64,000 bases of DNA from JAAYZB01 sp035379945 (GCA_035379945.1 DAOSWG010000003.1:39102-103101), one strand, 5' to 3'. Positions 16,813-26,567 are shown, numbered from the stretch's first letter. Numbers and translations: made by a program. The notes: generated by a model from the letters alone, not told the origin.

Positions 16813-17814
16813 ATGAGCAATAATTTCAAAGGCAGGAGTCTTAAAACGTTACTTGATTACACACAGGCAGAAATCTACGAATTGTTGGATATTGCCACCG
16901 ATTTGAAAGATAAAAAACACCATAATAAAGATTTCACCCCATTAAAGGGTAAAAATGTCGTATTATTATTCGAAAAAGATTCGACAAGGACTAGATGTGC
17001 TTTCGAAGTTGGCGCCTTAGATCTTGGCATGGGTGCCACTTATTTAGGACCAACAGGATCACAGATGGGGAAAAAAGAAAGCATCGCAGATACCGCCAGA
17101 GTACTCGGAAGAATGTATGACGGGATTGAATACCGCGGATATTCGCAAAAAATCGTCGATACTTTGTCTGCTTATGCCGGTGTTCCTGTTTGGAACGGTT
17201 TGACAAATGAATACCATCCAACCCAGGTTTTAGCTGATCTTATGACTATTCGCGAAAAATTCGGACATCTTGAAGGATTGACTTTGGCATATTTCGGCGA
17301 TGCAAGATACAATATGGGCAATTCACTGATGATCGGGTGTGCCATTATGGGAATGCATTTCCGGGCCGTGGCTCCGAAATCATTCTGGCCTGATCAGAAT
17401 CTTGTAAAAAAGTGTCAAGAAATAGCGGGTCGTTCCGGAGGTTCGATCACGCTCACAGAAAGTCCTGCAATAGGAGCCAATGACGCAGATGTGGTCTACA
17501 CAGATGTATGGGTATCAATGGGAGAAGCGGATACGGAATGGCAAAAACGCATAGAAGTGATGAAGCCATATAGAGTAACTAAAATAATTATGGATAAAGC
17601 ATCCAAAAAAGCCATTTTCATGCATTGTTTGCCTGCTTTTCACAATACAGATACAATTATTGGAAAAGATATTTTTGAAAAATTTGGCATTGATTGTATG
17701 GAAGTAACAGACGAGGTTTTTGAATCACCACAGTCTGTGGTATTTGACGAAGCTGAAAACCGGCTTCACACTATCAAGGCTATCATGTACGCTTCCTTGG
17801 CGGAGGATTTATAA
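16813..17814 (+). CDS. arcB: ornithine carbamoyltransferase
   Basis: 333 residues, normal length. The carbamoyl-phosphate motif STRTR is at 57-61 and the ornithine-side motif HCLPAFHNT is near residue 275. The enzyme interconverts citrulline plus phosphate with ornithine plus carbamoyl phosphate. Being directly followed by carbamate kinase and the ornithine fermentation genes, it most likely works in the catabolic direction, so the symbol arcB is preferred over argF. No arginine deiminase (arcA) or antiporter (arcD) is adjacent, so citrulline must come from a distant arcA or from outside. The ATG has GGGGGA 6 bases upstream. Confidence 0.95.
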   Translation: MSNNFKGRSLKTLLDYTQAEIYELLDIATDLKDKKHHNKDFTPLKGKNVVLLFEKDSTRTRCAFEVGALDLGMGATYLGPTGSQMGKKESIADTARVLGRMYDGIEYRGYSQKIVDTLSAYAGVPVWNGLTNEYHPTQVLADLMTIREKFGHLEGLTLAYFGDARYNMGNSLMIGCAIMGMHFRAVAPKSFWPDQNLVKKCQEIAGRSGGSITLTESPAIGANDADVVYTDVWVSMGEADTEWQKRIEVMKPYRVTKIIMDKASKKAIFMHCLPAFHNTDTIIGKDIFEKFGIDCMEVTDEVFESPQSVVFDEAENRLHTIKAIMYASLAEDL

Positions 17815-18743
17815 TGAAAATAGTCATTGCTTTAGGCGGTAATGCTCTGGGAAATAACCCGGAAGAACAAATACAAAAAGCTGCTTCTGCCGTCAAACCG
17901 CTCGCAAGTTTAATCAAAACGGGACATCAAGTGACAATAGCCCATGGAAACGGTCCCCAGGTGGGTATGATCAATCTCGCTTTCGAAACCGCTTCGCTGA
18001 CAGACCCAAAGCAACCAAGCATGCCTTTTCCGGAATGTGGAGCCATGAGTCAGGGATATATCGGCTATCATCTTCAGACCTCTTTGAAAAAAGAATTGTC
18101 CATCGGCAAAATGGAAAATCCGGTAGTCACGCTCGTGACACAGGTTGAAGTATCTAAGGAAGATCCGGCTTTTTCCAATCCGACAAAACCGATCGGTTCT
18201 TTTTATTCCAAGGAAGATGCATCTGAATTAGCAAAAGCCAAAGGATACGTGATGAAGGAAGACGCTAATCGCGGATACCGACGTGTCGTTCCCAGCCCCA
18301 TGCCGATCGATATTGTTGAAATCGATTCAATCAAAACCTTGGTCAATCAAGGTTGTGTTGTTATAACGGTTGGAGGCGGCGGAATTCCCGTCATACGCGA
18401 TAAAGAAGGTTACCAAGGCGTAGCTGCTGTCATCGACAAGGACTTTGCCAGTGCGAAATTGGCCGATCTTCTTGATTGTGACATGTTGGTAATATTAACA
18501 GCAATCGATAAAGTGAAAATCAATTTTGGTACAAAAAACGAGTTATCACTCGACAATGTATCTGTCGTTCAACTGAAAAAATATATCAAAGAAGGCCACT
18601 TTCATAAAGGCAGTATGCTTCCTAAGGTAGAGGCAGCCATCAAGTTTGTCGAAGCAAGACAAGGAAGAACGGCCGTGATCGCCTTTTTGGACGAAGCCGT
18701 TGAAGCCGTTAACGGCATGGCCGGCACACTTATTCATAATTGA
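17814..18743 (+). CDS. arcC: carbamate kinase
   Basis: 309 residues of the amino-acid kinase fold: MKIVIALGGNALG start, AHGNGPQVG, the PMPIDIVEID segment, GGGGIPV and the late LTAIDKV. It transfers phosphate from carbamoyl phosphate to ADP, giving ATP, ammonia and CO2. Its ATG overlaps the arcB stop by one base. In this operon it supplies the ATP-forming step of citrulline breakdown while ornithine passes to the next genes. Confidence 0.96.
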   Translation: MKIVIALGGNALGNNPEEQIQKAASAVKPLASLIKTGHQVTIAHGNGPQVGMINLAFETASLTDPKQPSMPFPECGAMSQGYIGYHLQTSLKKELSIGKMENPVVTLVTQVEVSKEDPAFSNPTKPIGSFYSKEDASELAKAKGYVMKEDANRGYRRVVPSPMPIDIVEIDSIKTLVNQGCVVITVGGGGIPVIRDKEGYQGVAAVIDKDFASAKLADLLDCDMLVILTAIDKVKINFGTKNELSLDNVSVVQLKKYIKEGHFHKGSMLPKVEAAIKFVEARQGRTAVIAFLDEAVEAVNGMAGTLIHN

Positions 18744-18759
18744 AAGAAGGTATAAATAT

Positions 18760-19815
18760 ATGAGAAAAGATCCTGTAAAAGTACTGATCTGGGGCTTCGG
18801 AGCCATGGGCTCGGGAATGGCCAGAATGATCATCCGCAAACAAGGTTTCGACATTGTAGGCATTTGCGACCGCAACCCGAATGTTGTAGGAAAAAGCATT
18901 TTTCCGCTTTTGAAGGAAACCAATCCTTACGACCACGATGTCGTAGTAAAAGACGATATTGATGCTCTTTTATCTGAAACAAAACCGGAAATCGCCTTAC
19001 TGGCTACCGATTCCTTTACAAAAAAAGCCTTTCCGAAACTGATCAAACTAATCGAAGCCGGATGTGACGTTATTTCCACTGCTGAAGAAATGGCCTATCC
19101 AAAGGCAAATGAACCGGAATTGGCGGAAGAGTTAGACAAAGCGGCCAAAAAAGCCGGCGTTACCGTACTCGGTACCGGCGTCAACCCCGGAATGATGATG
19201 GATTTGCTTGCCATCGCCCTGACTGGCGTGATGACAGACGTCTTCGATATGAAAATAAGCCGTGTAAACAGCCTTTCTCCCTTTGGCGAAACGGTTATGC
19301 AGGAACAGGGAGTCGGACTTACACCTAAGGAATTCACCAAAAAACAGGCGACCGGAGAAATCGCCGGCCATGTCGGTTTCAGGGAATCGGCGATGATGAT
19401 CGCCGATGCCATCGGCCTTAGCATTAAAAAATTCAATCAGTCAATGACGCCGATAATCACCAACATCGACCGTAAATCTCCTTATGGTTTCGCTGCCAAA
19501 GGCAATGTCTGCGGCGTGGCAATGAAAGCAAATGCAGAGTTGGAAAACGGAATGGAAATCCAACTTGACCATCCCCAGCAGATCGAACCGGCAAAAGGCG
19601 GAGTCACAACCGGAGATTACATAAAGATCGCCGGACTTCCTCCCATCAATCTTGCCAACACTCCGGAAGTCGAGGGCGGGCTTGGAACCATCGCCATCTG
19701 CGTCAACATGATTCCTATTGTTTTGAATGCCAATCCCGGGCTAAAGACCATGATCGATCTTCCCGTCCCGAGAGCTATCGTCGGAGATGTCCGCAAGCTG
19801 ATCGAAACGAAGTGA
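18760..19815 (+). CDS. ord: 2,4-diaminopentanoate dehydrogenase
   Basis: 351 residues with an N-terminal Rossmann fold (VLIWGFGAMGSGMARMI), related to dihydrodipicolinate reductase. It oxidatively deaminates (2R,4S)-2,4-diaminopentanoate to 2-amino-4-oxopentanoate with NAD(P)+ in clostridial ornithine fermentation. The assignment is strengthened by the order ord-ortA-ortB-oraS-oraE found in known ornithine degraders. ATG at 18760 follows an AGAAGG ribosome site 16 bp after arcC. Confidence 0.93.
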   Translation: MRKDPVKVLIWGFGAMGSGMARMIIRKQGFDIVGICDRNPNVVGKSIFPLLKETNPYDHDVVVKDDIDALLSETKPEIALLATDSFTKKAFPKLIKLIEAGCDVISTAEEMAYPKANEPELAEELDKAAKKAGVTVLGTGVNPGMMMDLLAIALTGVMTDVFDMKISRVNSLSPFGETVMQEQGVGLTPKEFTKKQATGEIAGHVGFRESAMMIADAIGLSIKKFNQSMTPIITNIDRKSPYGFAAKGNVCGVAMKANAELENGMEIQLDHPQQIEPAKGGVTTGDYIKIAGLPPINLANTPEVEGGLGTIAICVNMIPIVLNANPGLKTMIDLPVPRAIVGDVRKLIETK

Positions 19816-19820
19816 CCGTC

Positions 19821-20126
19821 ATGGTAGAAAAAAATACCTGGGTCCAAATCCACAAAATACTTCTCAAACCAGAAGAAAGAACGGCTAATCTACCGGATGA
19901 CACCAAAAAAGTCCCTTTGGAAATGTGGGTAAAGGGATTTTTGCTTGCGGATGCAATGATAGGTGACATTGTCAAAGTCAAAACGCGCACAGGACGGATC
20001 GAAGAAGGCACTCTAATAAAAGCCAATCCGGCTTATCTGCATAATTTCGGTAATTTCGTCCCCGAACTTCTCAAAATAGACGACATGGTCAAACATGCCG
20101 TGTTTGGAAGTGACGAAGATGAATGA
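19821..20126 (+). CDS. ortA: 2-amino-4-oxopentanoate thiolase, alpha subunit
   Basis: A small protein of about 101 residues matching OrtA: WVQIHKILLKPEERTANLP, GFLLADAMIGDIVKVKTRTGRIEEG, and NPAYLHNFG near the end. Together with OrtB it cleaves 2-amino-4-oxopentanoate with CoA to acetyl-CoA and alanine. ATG at 19821 is taken as start; a GTG at 19812 overlapping the ord stop would add three residues. Its end overlaps ortB by 8 bp, consistent with a 1:1 complex. Confidence 0.93.
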   Translation: MVEKNTWVQIHKILLKPEERTANLPDDTKKVPLEMWVKGFLLADAMIGDIVKVKTRTGRIEEGTLIKANPAYLHNFGNFVPELLKIDDMVKHAVFGSDEDE

Positions 20127-21534
20127 CATGAGTTATCAAGCATTGATCGAACGTAAAAACGAGATTATGAAAAAATCGGTCGGAATCGATTATTCAAAAT
20201 ATGAAAACGGTAAAATCGGTTTCGATTATGAAAGATTGTTGTCCGATTCTGGATATGATCTGGAAGAAATCATGAAAATTCAAAAGGCGAGCGGTGTTGG
20301 TAACACCCCTCTCAAAGAACTGAAAAACATGACGATGTTGGCGAGAAAAGTCGCTCCTAAAGGATACGGGGCCCGGATTTTCGTCAAAGACGAATCGCTA
20401 AACGATTCTGGCAGTTTCAAAGCCAGACGGGCTTCGATATCTTGTTATCACGCGAAGAAAATAGGTTACAAGGGAGTCATTGCCGCGACTTCCGGCAATT
20501 ATGGCGCCGCCGTTGCTTCCCAAGCCGCTAAATACGGACTTAAGTGCATTATCGTCCAAGAATGTTTCGATTCGCGTGGGATAGGCCAGCCGGAAATCAT
20601 CGAAAAAGCGAGAGCCTGCGAAGCTTACGGAGCGGAAGTCGTCCAATTATCGGTCGGTCCGGAACTTTTCTACACTTTCTTGCGTTTATTGGAAGAAACC
20701 GGATATTTCAACGCTTCTCTTTATTCTCCTTTCAGCGTGGCGGGAATCGAGACACTGGGATATGAAATAATCCAGGATTCCCTGTCTCTCACCGGAATGG
20801 AACCGTCAGCTATTGTCGTCACAAATGCCGGAGGCGGAAATCTTACCGGAACTGCCAGAGGCGTTTTAAAGGCAACGGACAGAAAAGTCCAGATGATAGC
20901 GGCCAGCGTCAATCTAAAAGGATTGCACATGGCAAGCGATCACGATTTCAATCGTAAGAGTTTTACCACCGGACATACCGGATTCGGCATTCCTTTCGTT
21001 ACTTTGCCGGATCGGAGCGACGTTCCCCGATCGGCCGCAAGACCGCTCCGTTACATGGATCGCTATGTGACAGTCAATCAAGGCGAAGTGTTTTTCATCA
21101 CCGAGACTCTGACTGCGTTAGAAGGAATCGAACGCGGTCCAGCCGGCAATATTTCCCTGGCCGCCGCTTTTGCACTATCAAAGGAATTCAATGAAAACGA
21201 AGTCATTGTAGTCCAGGAAACGGAATACACGGGAGCCGGAAAACATCACCAGGCTCAATTAGATTTCGCGAGACAAAACGGTATCGATATCTATTTTGGC
21301 AATCCTTCCGAGGAAATTCCCGGTCAATCAATTGTTTTACCTTCGGACCTTAGTCTTCTCAGAACGGATGAACTCGATCTTGGCAAACTGCGTGATTCTT
21401 TTATCCATAACGCCGTCAAAAAACATGATTCGCTCGCAAAATCCGATATAAAATTTTTGGTAGACGAAACAAGGGCAACGGAAGAATTCGTCAAAAACAC
21501 ACTTTCCAATCTCGGTATCGGAATGGAGGAATGA
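20119..21534 (+). CDS. ortB: 2-amino-4-oxopentanoate thiolase, beta subunit
   Basis: About 471 residues of the PLP-dependent tryptophan-synthase-beta fold. DSGSFKARRAS carries the PLP lysine, followed by the substrate-loop ATSGNYGAAVASQAAKYG and a glycine-rich phosphate loop AGGGNLTG. It is the catalytic subunit of the thiolase that makes acetyl-CoA plus alanine. ATG at 20119 (MNDMSYQ) is preceded by GGAAGTGA. The gene overlaps both neighbours, showing tight translational coupling. Confidence 0.94.
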   Translation: MNDMSYQALIERKNEIMKKSVGIDYSKYENGKIGFDYERLLSDSGYDLEEIMKIQKASGVGNTPLKELKNMTMLARKVAPKGYGARIFVKDESLNDSGSFKARRASISCYHAKKIGYKGVIAATSGNYGAAVASQAAKYGLKCIIVQECFDSRGIGQPEIIEKARACEAYGAEVVQLSVGPELFYTFLRLLEETGYFNASLYSPFSVAGIETLGYEIIQDSLSLTGMEPSAIVVTNAGGGNLTGTARGVLKATDRKVQMIAASVNLKGLHMASDHDFNRKSFTTGHTGFGIPFVTLPDRSDVPRSAARPLRYMDRYVTVNQGEVFFITETLTALEGIERGPAGNISLAAAFALSKEFNENEVIVVQETEYTGAGKHHQAQLDFARQNGIDIYFGNPSEEIPGQSIVLPSDLSLLRTDELDLGKLRDSFIHNAVKKHDSLAKSDIKFLVDETRATEEFVKNTLSNLGIGMEE

Positions 21535-21536
21535 AG

Positions 21537-21914
21537 ATGGACAAAAAAACTATCAGACCGGACGATTATGAATCCAGGAGTATTCATCTAAAAAAACTTA
21601 CTGATGATGAACTAAAAAATTACTTTTGGACATTGGCCGAAAAAGCTGTTGATCCCTTGATCAATCTTGCACAAAAAAACACTTCTCCGGCAATCGAACG
21701 TTCCGTTCTTCTTCGCATGGGGTTTTCCAGTATCGAAGCTAAAGCCATAGTCGAGAAAACCATCCAAAACCAACTGATGGGTAAAGGCGCCGGACATGTC
21801 GTTTATCGCTATTCCCAAATCAAAAACATCGGTATCAGAGACGCCGGCCTGGAATTGATGAAAGACTCCGGGTGGTCATTAGTCAGCGAAAGTTTCGGGG
21901 TAAAAAAGTCATGA
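21537..21914 (+). CDS. oraS: D-ornithine 4,5-aminomutase, small subunit
   Basis: 125 residues, the usual size for OraS. It contains the ERSVLLRMGFSSIEAKAIVE segment and ends near the start of oraE. It is the accessory subunit of the adenosylcobalamin- and PLP-dependent enzyme that moves the delta-amino group of D-ornithine to C4. The ATG at 21537 is preferred because GGAGGA is then 6 bases away; the earlier ATG at 21531 touches the ribosome site directly. The stop overlaps the oraE ATG by 4 bp. Confidence 0.92.
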   Translation: MDKKTIRPDDYESRSIHLKKLTDDELKNYFWTLAEKAVDPLINLAQKNTSPAIERSVLLRMGFSSIEAKAIVEKTIQNQLMGKGAGHVVYRYSQIKNIGIRDAGLELMKDSGWSLVSESFGVKKS

Positions 21915-24112
21915 AACCAAACGACAAGATATCGCTTGATGAAATTTTCAAAGACCTTGACAAATACACTCCCCGTCGCCACGGATGGACATGGAGAAAG
22001 CCCGTGCCCGGTCAAATCTTCGACAACCAGAAATACAGCGATACTTCCGCATCGCTCAAAAACTATGTTCCATTACCGGCTGCCAAATATTTTGGAAATA
22101 TCGACCCGCAACCGATCCAGGTAATCACCACTGAGATAGCCTCCGGAAGATTCGAGGATGACATTCGCAGAATGCGGATGGCTGCGTGGCACGGAGCCGA
22201 CCACATCATGGTGATCCGGACAGCGGGGCAATCTCATTTCGACGGATTGATCGAAGGAACTCCTCAGGGTATCGGTGGCGTTCCGATCTCCCGCAAACAA
22301 ATCCGGGCGCAAAGAAAAGCGCTCGACATGATCGAAGATGAAGTCGGACGGCCGATCAATTATCATTCTTATGTATCAGGAGTCGCCGGACCGGATATCG
22401 CAGTCATGTTTGCGGAAGAAGGCGTGAACGGCGCCCACCAGGATCCTCAATATAATGTTTTATACCGCAACATCAACATGGTGCGGTCTTTTGTCGACGC
22501 CGCCGAATCGAAAAAGATTATGGCCGGAGCCGATATGTTACAAATAGACGGAGCCCACAATGCCAACGCCACTGCCATGGTGGCATGGAAAGTTATGCCG
22601 GAACTAATGGTCCAGCATGCCATCAACAGTCTGTTTTCCGTTAAATCCGGAATGAAAAAAGAAAATATCGCTCTTTCAACCGTGCCTCCGACCGCTGTTC
22701 CTGCGCCGGACCTCAAAGTGAATCTTCCTTATGCAGTGGCGTTGAGAGACTTTTTCGAAGGTTATCGTTTCCGCGCCCAGATGAATACGAAATACATGGA
22801 ATCATCGACAAGGGAAGCTACTGTCACCCATGTTCTCAACATGATGATATCCAAACTGACAAGCGCAGACATCCAGTCAACAATCACTCCCGATGAAGGA
22901 CGCAACGTGCCCTGGCATATGTTCAATGTCGAAGCCTGCGATACAGCCAAACAAGCTCTTGTCGGAATGGACGGGCTCAAAGAGATGGTGGAAATAAAAA
23001 AAGACGGCATTTTACCAGCAAAAGTACGCGAACTCAAGGAAAGAGCCGTATTATTCTTTGAAGAACTACTGGCTGAAGGCGGCTATTTCGAAGCTGTCCA
23101 AAAGGGGTTCTTCATTGATTCCGGCATCTATCCGGAACGAAACGGCGATGGCATCAGCCGAAATTTAAATGGCGGTGTTGGTGCCGATACCGTATATGAG
23201 CGCGATAAAGATTATTTCGCCCCGGTTCCGTCTCATTTCGGATACAACAACGTAAGTCAATACAATTTGTCATCAAACGACAATCCAGCCGTACTAATTG
23301 GCGGATCCACTTTTGAGAACCGAGAGAAAATCCAGTATATAGACGAACTTGATAATGAGGACAATGTGTATATAAGGATGGGGGAAACCGCCAAATACAG
23401 AGATTCCTCAATGATTAAGCCGGAAGTAGAGTGGCTTGGCGACGGTGTTGTAGTAATTGATCTGACATTACCTTGCGGATCGGATTATGCCAAAGCCGCC
23501 GGCATCGAAATCGCCAAAAGGATGAACCTTTCCGATGCCGAAGTCATTCACACGGAAATCTTGCATCCGGCCGAGGCAACCAGAATCCAAGTCAAAGGAA
23601 CCGTGAATTTCGATATTGATCTCTTGACCCTGACATTGCCGAAAAAGCCTGATCTTTTAACCGATCAGGAAATCCGTGATTACGTTTCTCTTCATCCTTT
23701 GACGATCGTCGCCGGAACTGTCGGCGAAGACGAACATTCCGTCGGATTACGGGAAATCATTGATATCAAGCATGGCGGCATCGAAAAATACGGGATCAAG
23801 TGCATTTATCTGGGAACTTCCGTTCCGATCGCCAAACTGGTGGATGCGGCCATCGAAACAAAAGCCGACGCAATTCTTCTGTCGACAATCATTTCTCATG
23901 ACGACATCCATTATCGCAATATGAAAAAAGCCAATGATTACGCCATTGAAAAAGGCGTTCGTGACAAAATCATCATGATCGCAGGCGGTACCCAGGTTGT
24001 TCCGGACACGGCTATCAAACAAGGTATGGATCAAGGTTTCAGCCGGGGAACAAAAGGACAAGATGTGGCCAGTTATCTCGTAAAAAGACATAAGGAACTG
24101 ATAAAAAAGTGA
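21911..24112 (+). CDS. oraE: D-ornithine 4,5-aminomutase, large subunit
   Basis: 733 residues. The N-terminal half is a TIM-barrel that binds PLP and substrate (WHGADHIMVIRTAGQSHFDG, GVAGPDIAVMFAEEGVNGAHQDPQ). The C-terminal Rossmann domain has the base-off cobalamin motif DxHxxG at 607-612 (DEHSVG), with His609 the expected lower cobalt ligand. It forms 2,4-diaminopentanoate from D-ornithine with adenosylcobalamin. The large size and both cofactor modules leave little doubt. The B12 supply genes are not in the window. Confidence 0.96.
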   Translation: MKPNDKISLDEIFKDLDKYTPRRHGWTWRKPVPGQIFDNQKYSDTSASLKNYVPLPAAKYFGNIDPQPIQVITTEIASGRFEDDIRRMRMAAWHGADHIMVIRTAGQSHFDGLIEGTPQGIGGVPISRKQIRAQRKALDMIEDEVGRPINYHSYVSGVAGPDIAVMFAEEGVNGAHQDPQYNVLYRNINMVRSFVDAAESKKIMAGADMLQIDGAHNANATAMVAWKVMPELMVQHAINSLFSVKSGMKKENIALSTVPPTAVPAPDLKVNLPYAVALRDFFEGYRFRAQMNTKYMESSTREATVTHVLNMMISKLTSADIQSTITPDEGRNVPWHMFNVEACDTAKQALVGMDGLKEMVEIKKDGILPAKVRELKERAVLFFEELLAEGGYFEAVQKGFFIDSGIYPERNGDGISRNLNGGVGADTVYERDKDYFAPVPSHFGYNNVSQYNLSSNDNPAVLIGGSTFENREKIQYIDELDNEDNVYIRMGETAKYRDSSMIKPEVEWLGDGVVVIDLTLPCGSDYAKAAGIEIAKRMNLSDAEVIHTEILHPAEATRIQVKGTVNFDIDLLTLTLPKKPDLLTDQEIRDYVSLHPLTIVAGTVGEDEHSVGLREIIDIKHGGIEKYGIKCIYLGTSVPIAKLVDAAIETKADAILLSTIISHDDIHYRNMKKANDYAIEKGVRDKIIMIAGGTQVVPDTAIKQGMDQGFSRGTKGQDVASYLVKRHKELIKK

Positions 24113-25473
24113 AAATCGACGCATTGGTAGCCGAAATCGGATCCACAACGACCGTCATCAGCGCTTTTGACAAGCTGGACTGCAATCCGGTTTTTTTAGG
24201 TCAGGGATTCGCTCCGACTACGGTTTTGGAAGGCGATGTCAACCTAGGACTGACCAATGCAATTATCGATTTGAAACAAAAACTTGGTATTTTAGAACTT
24301 GAAGCCAAGGAAACTTTTGCCTGTTCAAGTGCTGCCGGAGGACTTAAAATGAGCGTTCACGGTCTAGTCTACGACATGACGGTGAAAGCGGCAAGGGAAG
24401 CCGCTCTAGGCGCTGGAGCCAATCTGAAGTTAGTCAGCGCCGGCATGCTAAAGGACGAAGACATCAACTATATCACCAATAGCAATCTGAACATCATCAT
24501 GATCGCCGGAGGCGTCGATTACGGCGAAACCGCCACAGCTATCGCAAATGCAACCATAATCGCCGGATTGCATCTTTCAATTCCCGTCATCTATGCCGGA
24601 AACATTCAAAACCAACAAACTATCGCAAACATATTTGTAAAAGAAGGACAAAGCGATTATCTGTTTTTGACAAAAAACGTATATCCAAGGATAGACGAAC
24701 TGGAAACAGACGAAGCCAGAAAAATAATTCAATCAGTCTTTGAAAAACACATCATCAAAGCGCCCGGAATGGAAAAAGTCCGGGAAATGATCAGTGAAAA
24801 CATCATTCCGACTCCCGGAGCCGTGATGGATGCGGCATTGCTCATGTATGCCGAGATAGGCGACCTAGTCACATTCGACATCGGCGGTGCCACCACCGAT
24901 GTCCATTCGGTGACCAATGGAAGCGAAAGAAACGAAAAAATCATGCTTGGACCGGAACCGTTTGCCAAACGGACGGTTGAAGGCGATTTAGGAGTATACG
25001 TAAATCATGACAACATCATCAAGATGATCGGTAAAGAAAAACTCGCCAGTGATTTAGGTATCAGCATATCCCAACTTGAATCCATGCTCGCCGGTTATCT
25101 CGCAATACCCGTAAAATCCCATTATGATATGGTCATGCGGCTTGCCAAAGAAGCCCTGAAATACGGTTTAGAAAGACATGCGGGAAAATACATCAGTCTT
25201 TACGGCGCCAGCGGCAAAACAACCATGGCGGAGGGAAAGGACCTTTCCGCCATAAAATATGTTATCGGCACCGGCGGTGTTCTTGCCAAACTGGACGGAA
25301 AAAATATCATCTCCACTGTTTTACTTCAAGCCAGCGACACTATGATGAAGCCAAATCCGGATGCCAAAATTCTGATTGACAAAGACTATATCATGGCGGC
25401 TTGCGGAGTATTGTCTCACAAGCATCCAAGCGCTGCCACCACGCTTCTTAAAAAAAGTCTCGGAATCGGGTGA
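24109..25473 (+). CDS. MutL/GlmL-type ATPase, probable aminomutase reactivator
   Basis: 454 residues of the actin/Hsp70-like ATPase fold: phosphate-1 motif AEIGSTTTVISAF, FDIGGATTDVHSV and a late IGTGGVLA motif. This family sits beside glutamate mutase (glmL) and ornithine aminomutase genes and is thought to restore inactivated B12 enzymes. Its GTG start overlaps the oraE stop. The location between oraE and orr makes OraSE its likely client; this is inferred. Confidence 0.9.
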   Translation: MKIDALVAEIGSTTTVISAFDKLDCNPVFLGQGFAPTTVLEGDVNLGLTNAIIDLKQKLGILELEAKETFACSSAAGGLKMSVHGLVYDMTVKAAREAALGAGANLKLVSAGMLKDEDINYITNSNLNIIMIAGGVDYGETATAIANATIIAGLHLSIPVIYAGNIQNQQTIANIFVKEGQSDYLFLTKNVYPRIDELETDEARKIIQSVFEKHIIKAPGMEKVREMISENIIPTPGAVMDAALLMYAEIGDLVTFDIGGATTDVHSVTNGSERNEKIMLGPEPFAKRTVEGDLGVYVNHDNIIKMIGKEKLASDLGISISQLESMLAGYLAIPVKSHYDMVMRLAKEALKYGLERHAGKYISLYGASGKTTMAEGKDLSAIKYVIGTGGVLAKLDGKNIISTVLLQASDTMMKPNPDAKILIDKDYIMAACGVLSHKHPSAATTLLKKSLGIG

Positions 25474-25477
25474 TACC

Positions 25478-26539
25478 ATGTATCCACAACTTGTAATCGA
25501 TGTGAAAAAACTAAAAAGCAATACCGAAAAGGTATTGTCTTTATGCCATAAACACGGAATATCATCGACTATTCTGGTTGTAAAGGTATTCGCCGGTTTT
25601 CTTCCGATTGTCGAGATACTCGCCCAAAATGAATTCGATTACATCGGCGATTCCCGTCTGGAAAACCTTGAAAGATTTCAAAATATATCCAAGCCAAAAT
25701 GCTTGTTAAGAATCCCTTCACCAAGCCAGGCGGAAAAAACGGTCCGTTATGCAAATCTGTCGCTAAATTCCGAACTTGAAACTATCAAGGCTTTAAACGA
25801 AGCGGCCCAAAGACAGAACAAGATCCATGATATCATCTTGATGTTCGATCTTGGCGACTTACGGGAAGGTATTTTCTTCATGGATGATTACTTACCAACA
25901 GTCAAACAGATTCTTACTTTAAAAAACATTCATCTCAAAGGCATTGGAACCAATCTTACGTGTTATGGCGGTGTGATCCCGACAGTGGAAAATCTAACGG
26001 AACTCGTCAATATAAAAACCAAGATCGAGACTCAATTCTCGATCAGTCTCGATATTATTTCCGGTGGTAATTCTTCTTCTTTTGTTCTTTTGGAATCCGG
26101 AAATGTTCCGAAAGACATCAACAATCTCCGCTTCGGGGAAATCGTCTACATGGGCAGGGAAACGGCTTATGGCAATTATCTCGAAGGCCTATATAAAGAC
26201 ATTTTCACTCTGGAAGCCGAAATCGTCGAACTCAAACAAAAACCGAGTTACCCGATCGGAGTGATTGGTATGAATTCATTTGGGGAAAAACCCAATATCC
26301 CCGACCAAGGAACCATGACAAGAGCTATTCTGGCGATCGGCAAACAAGATGTCATCCTAGAAAATCTGACTCCCAAGGATAAATCGGTTTCGATTATCGG
26401 CGGCAGCAGCGATCATTTGATTGTCGGATTGTCAGAAGGAAGCCACAAACCGGGAGACATAATTGCCTTCGACGTCAATTACCCGGGTTTGTTGCACCTG
26501 ATGAATTCCCATTATATCGACAAGGTGATCAAACAATAA
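25478..26539 (+). CDS. orr: ornithine racemase
   Basis: 353 residues of the alanine-racemase N-terminal TIM-barrel family without the usual C-terminal beta domain. The PLP lysine is K36 in LVVKVFAG, and the phosphate-binding SGGNSSSF is near residue 195. It converts L-ornithine to D-ornithine, the substrate of OraSE. ATG at 25478 follows GGGTGAT. It is the last gene of the operon, so the pathway from citrulline to acetyl-CoA plus alanine is complete in one transcription unit. Confidence 0.94.
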   Translation: MYPQLVIDVKKLKSNTEKVLSLCHKHGISSTILVVKVFAGFLPIVEILAQNEFDYIGDSRLENLERFQNISKPKCLLRIPSPSQAEKTVRYANLSLNSELETIKALNEAAQRQNKIHDIILMFDLGDLREGIFFMDDYLPTVKQILTLKNIHLKGIGTNLTCYGGVIPTVENLTELVNIKTKIETQFSISLDIISGGNSSSFVLLESGNVPKDINNLRFGEIVYMGRETAYGNYLEGLYKDIFTLEAEIVELKQKPSYPIGVIGMNSFGEKPNIPDQGTMTRAILAIGKQDVILENLTPKDKSVSIIGGSSDHLIVGLSEGSHKPGDIIAFDVNYPGLLHLMNSHYIDKVIKQ

Positions 26540-26562
26540 AAAAAGCGGTCCAGAGGACCGCT
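26536..26562 (-). terminator. terminator of the NYN gene (convergent with orr)
   Basis: AGCGGTCC/GGACCGCT with loop AGA; on the minus strand it is followed by seven Ts. On the plus strand no T-run follows, so it mainly serves the minus-strand gene. Confidence 0.8.
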
Positions 26563-26567
26563 TGAAT

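Noticed and set aside
16575..16829. 84-codon reading frame on the minus strand in the oppA-arcB gap
   Set aside because: Very AT-rich, low-complexity Asn/Ile/Lys composition, no ribosome site, and it overlaps the arcB promoter and start.
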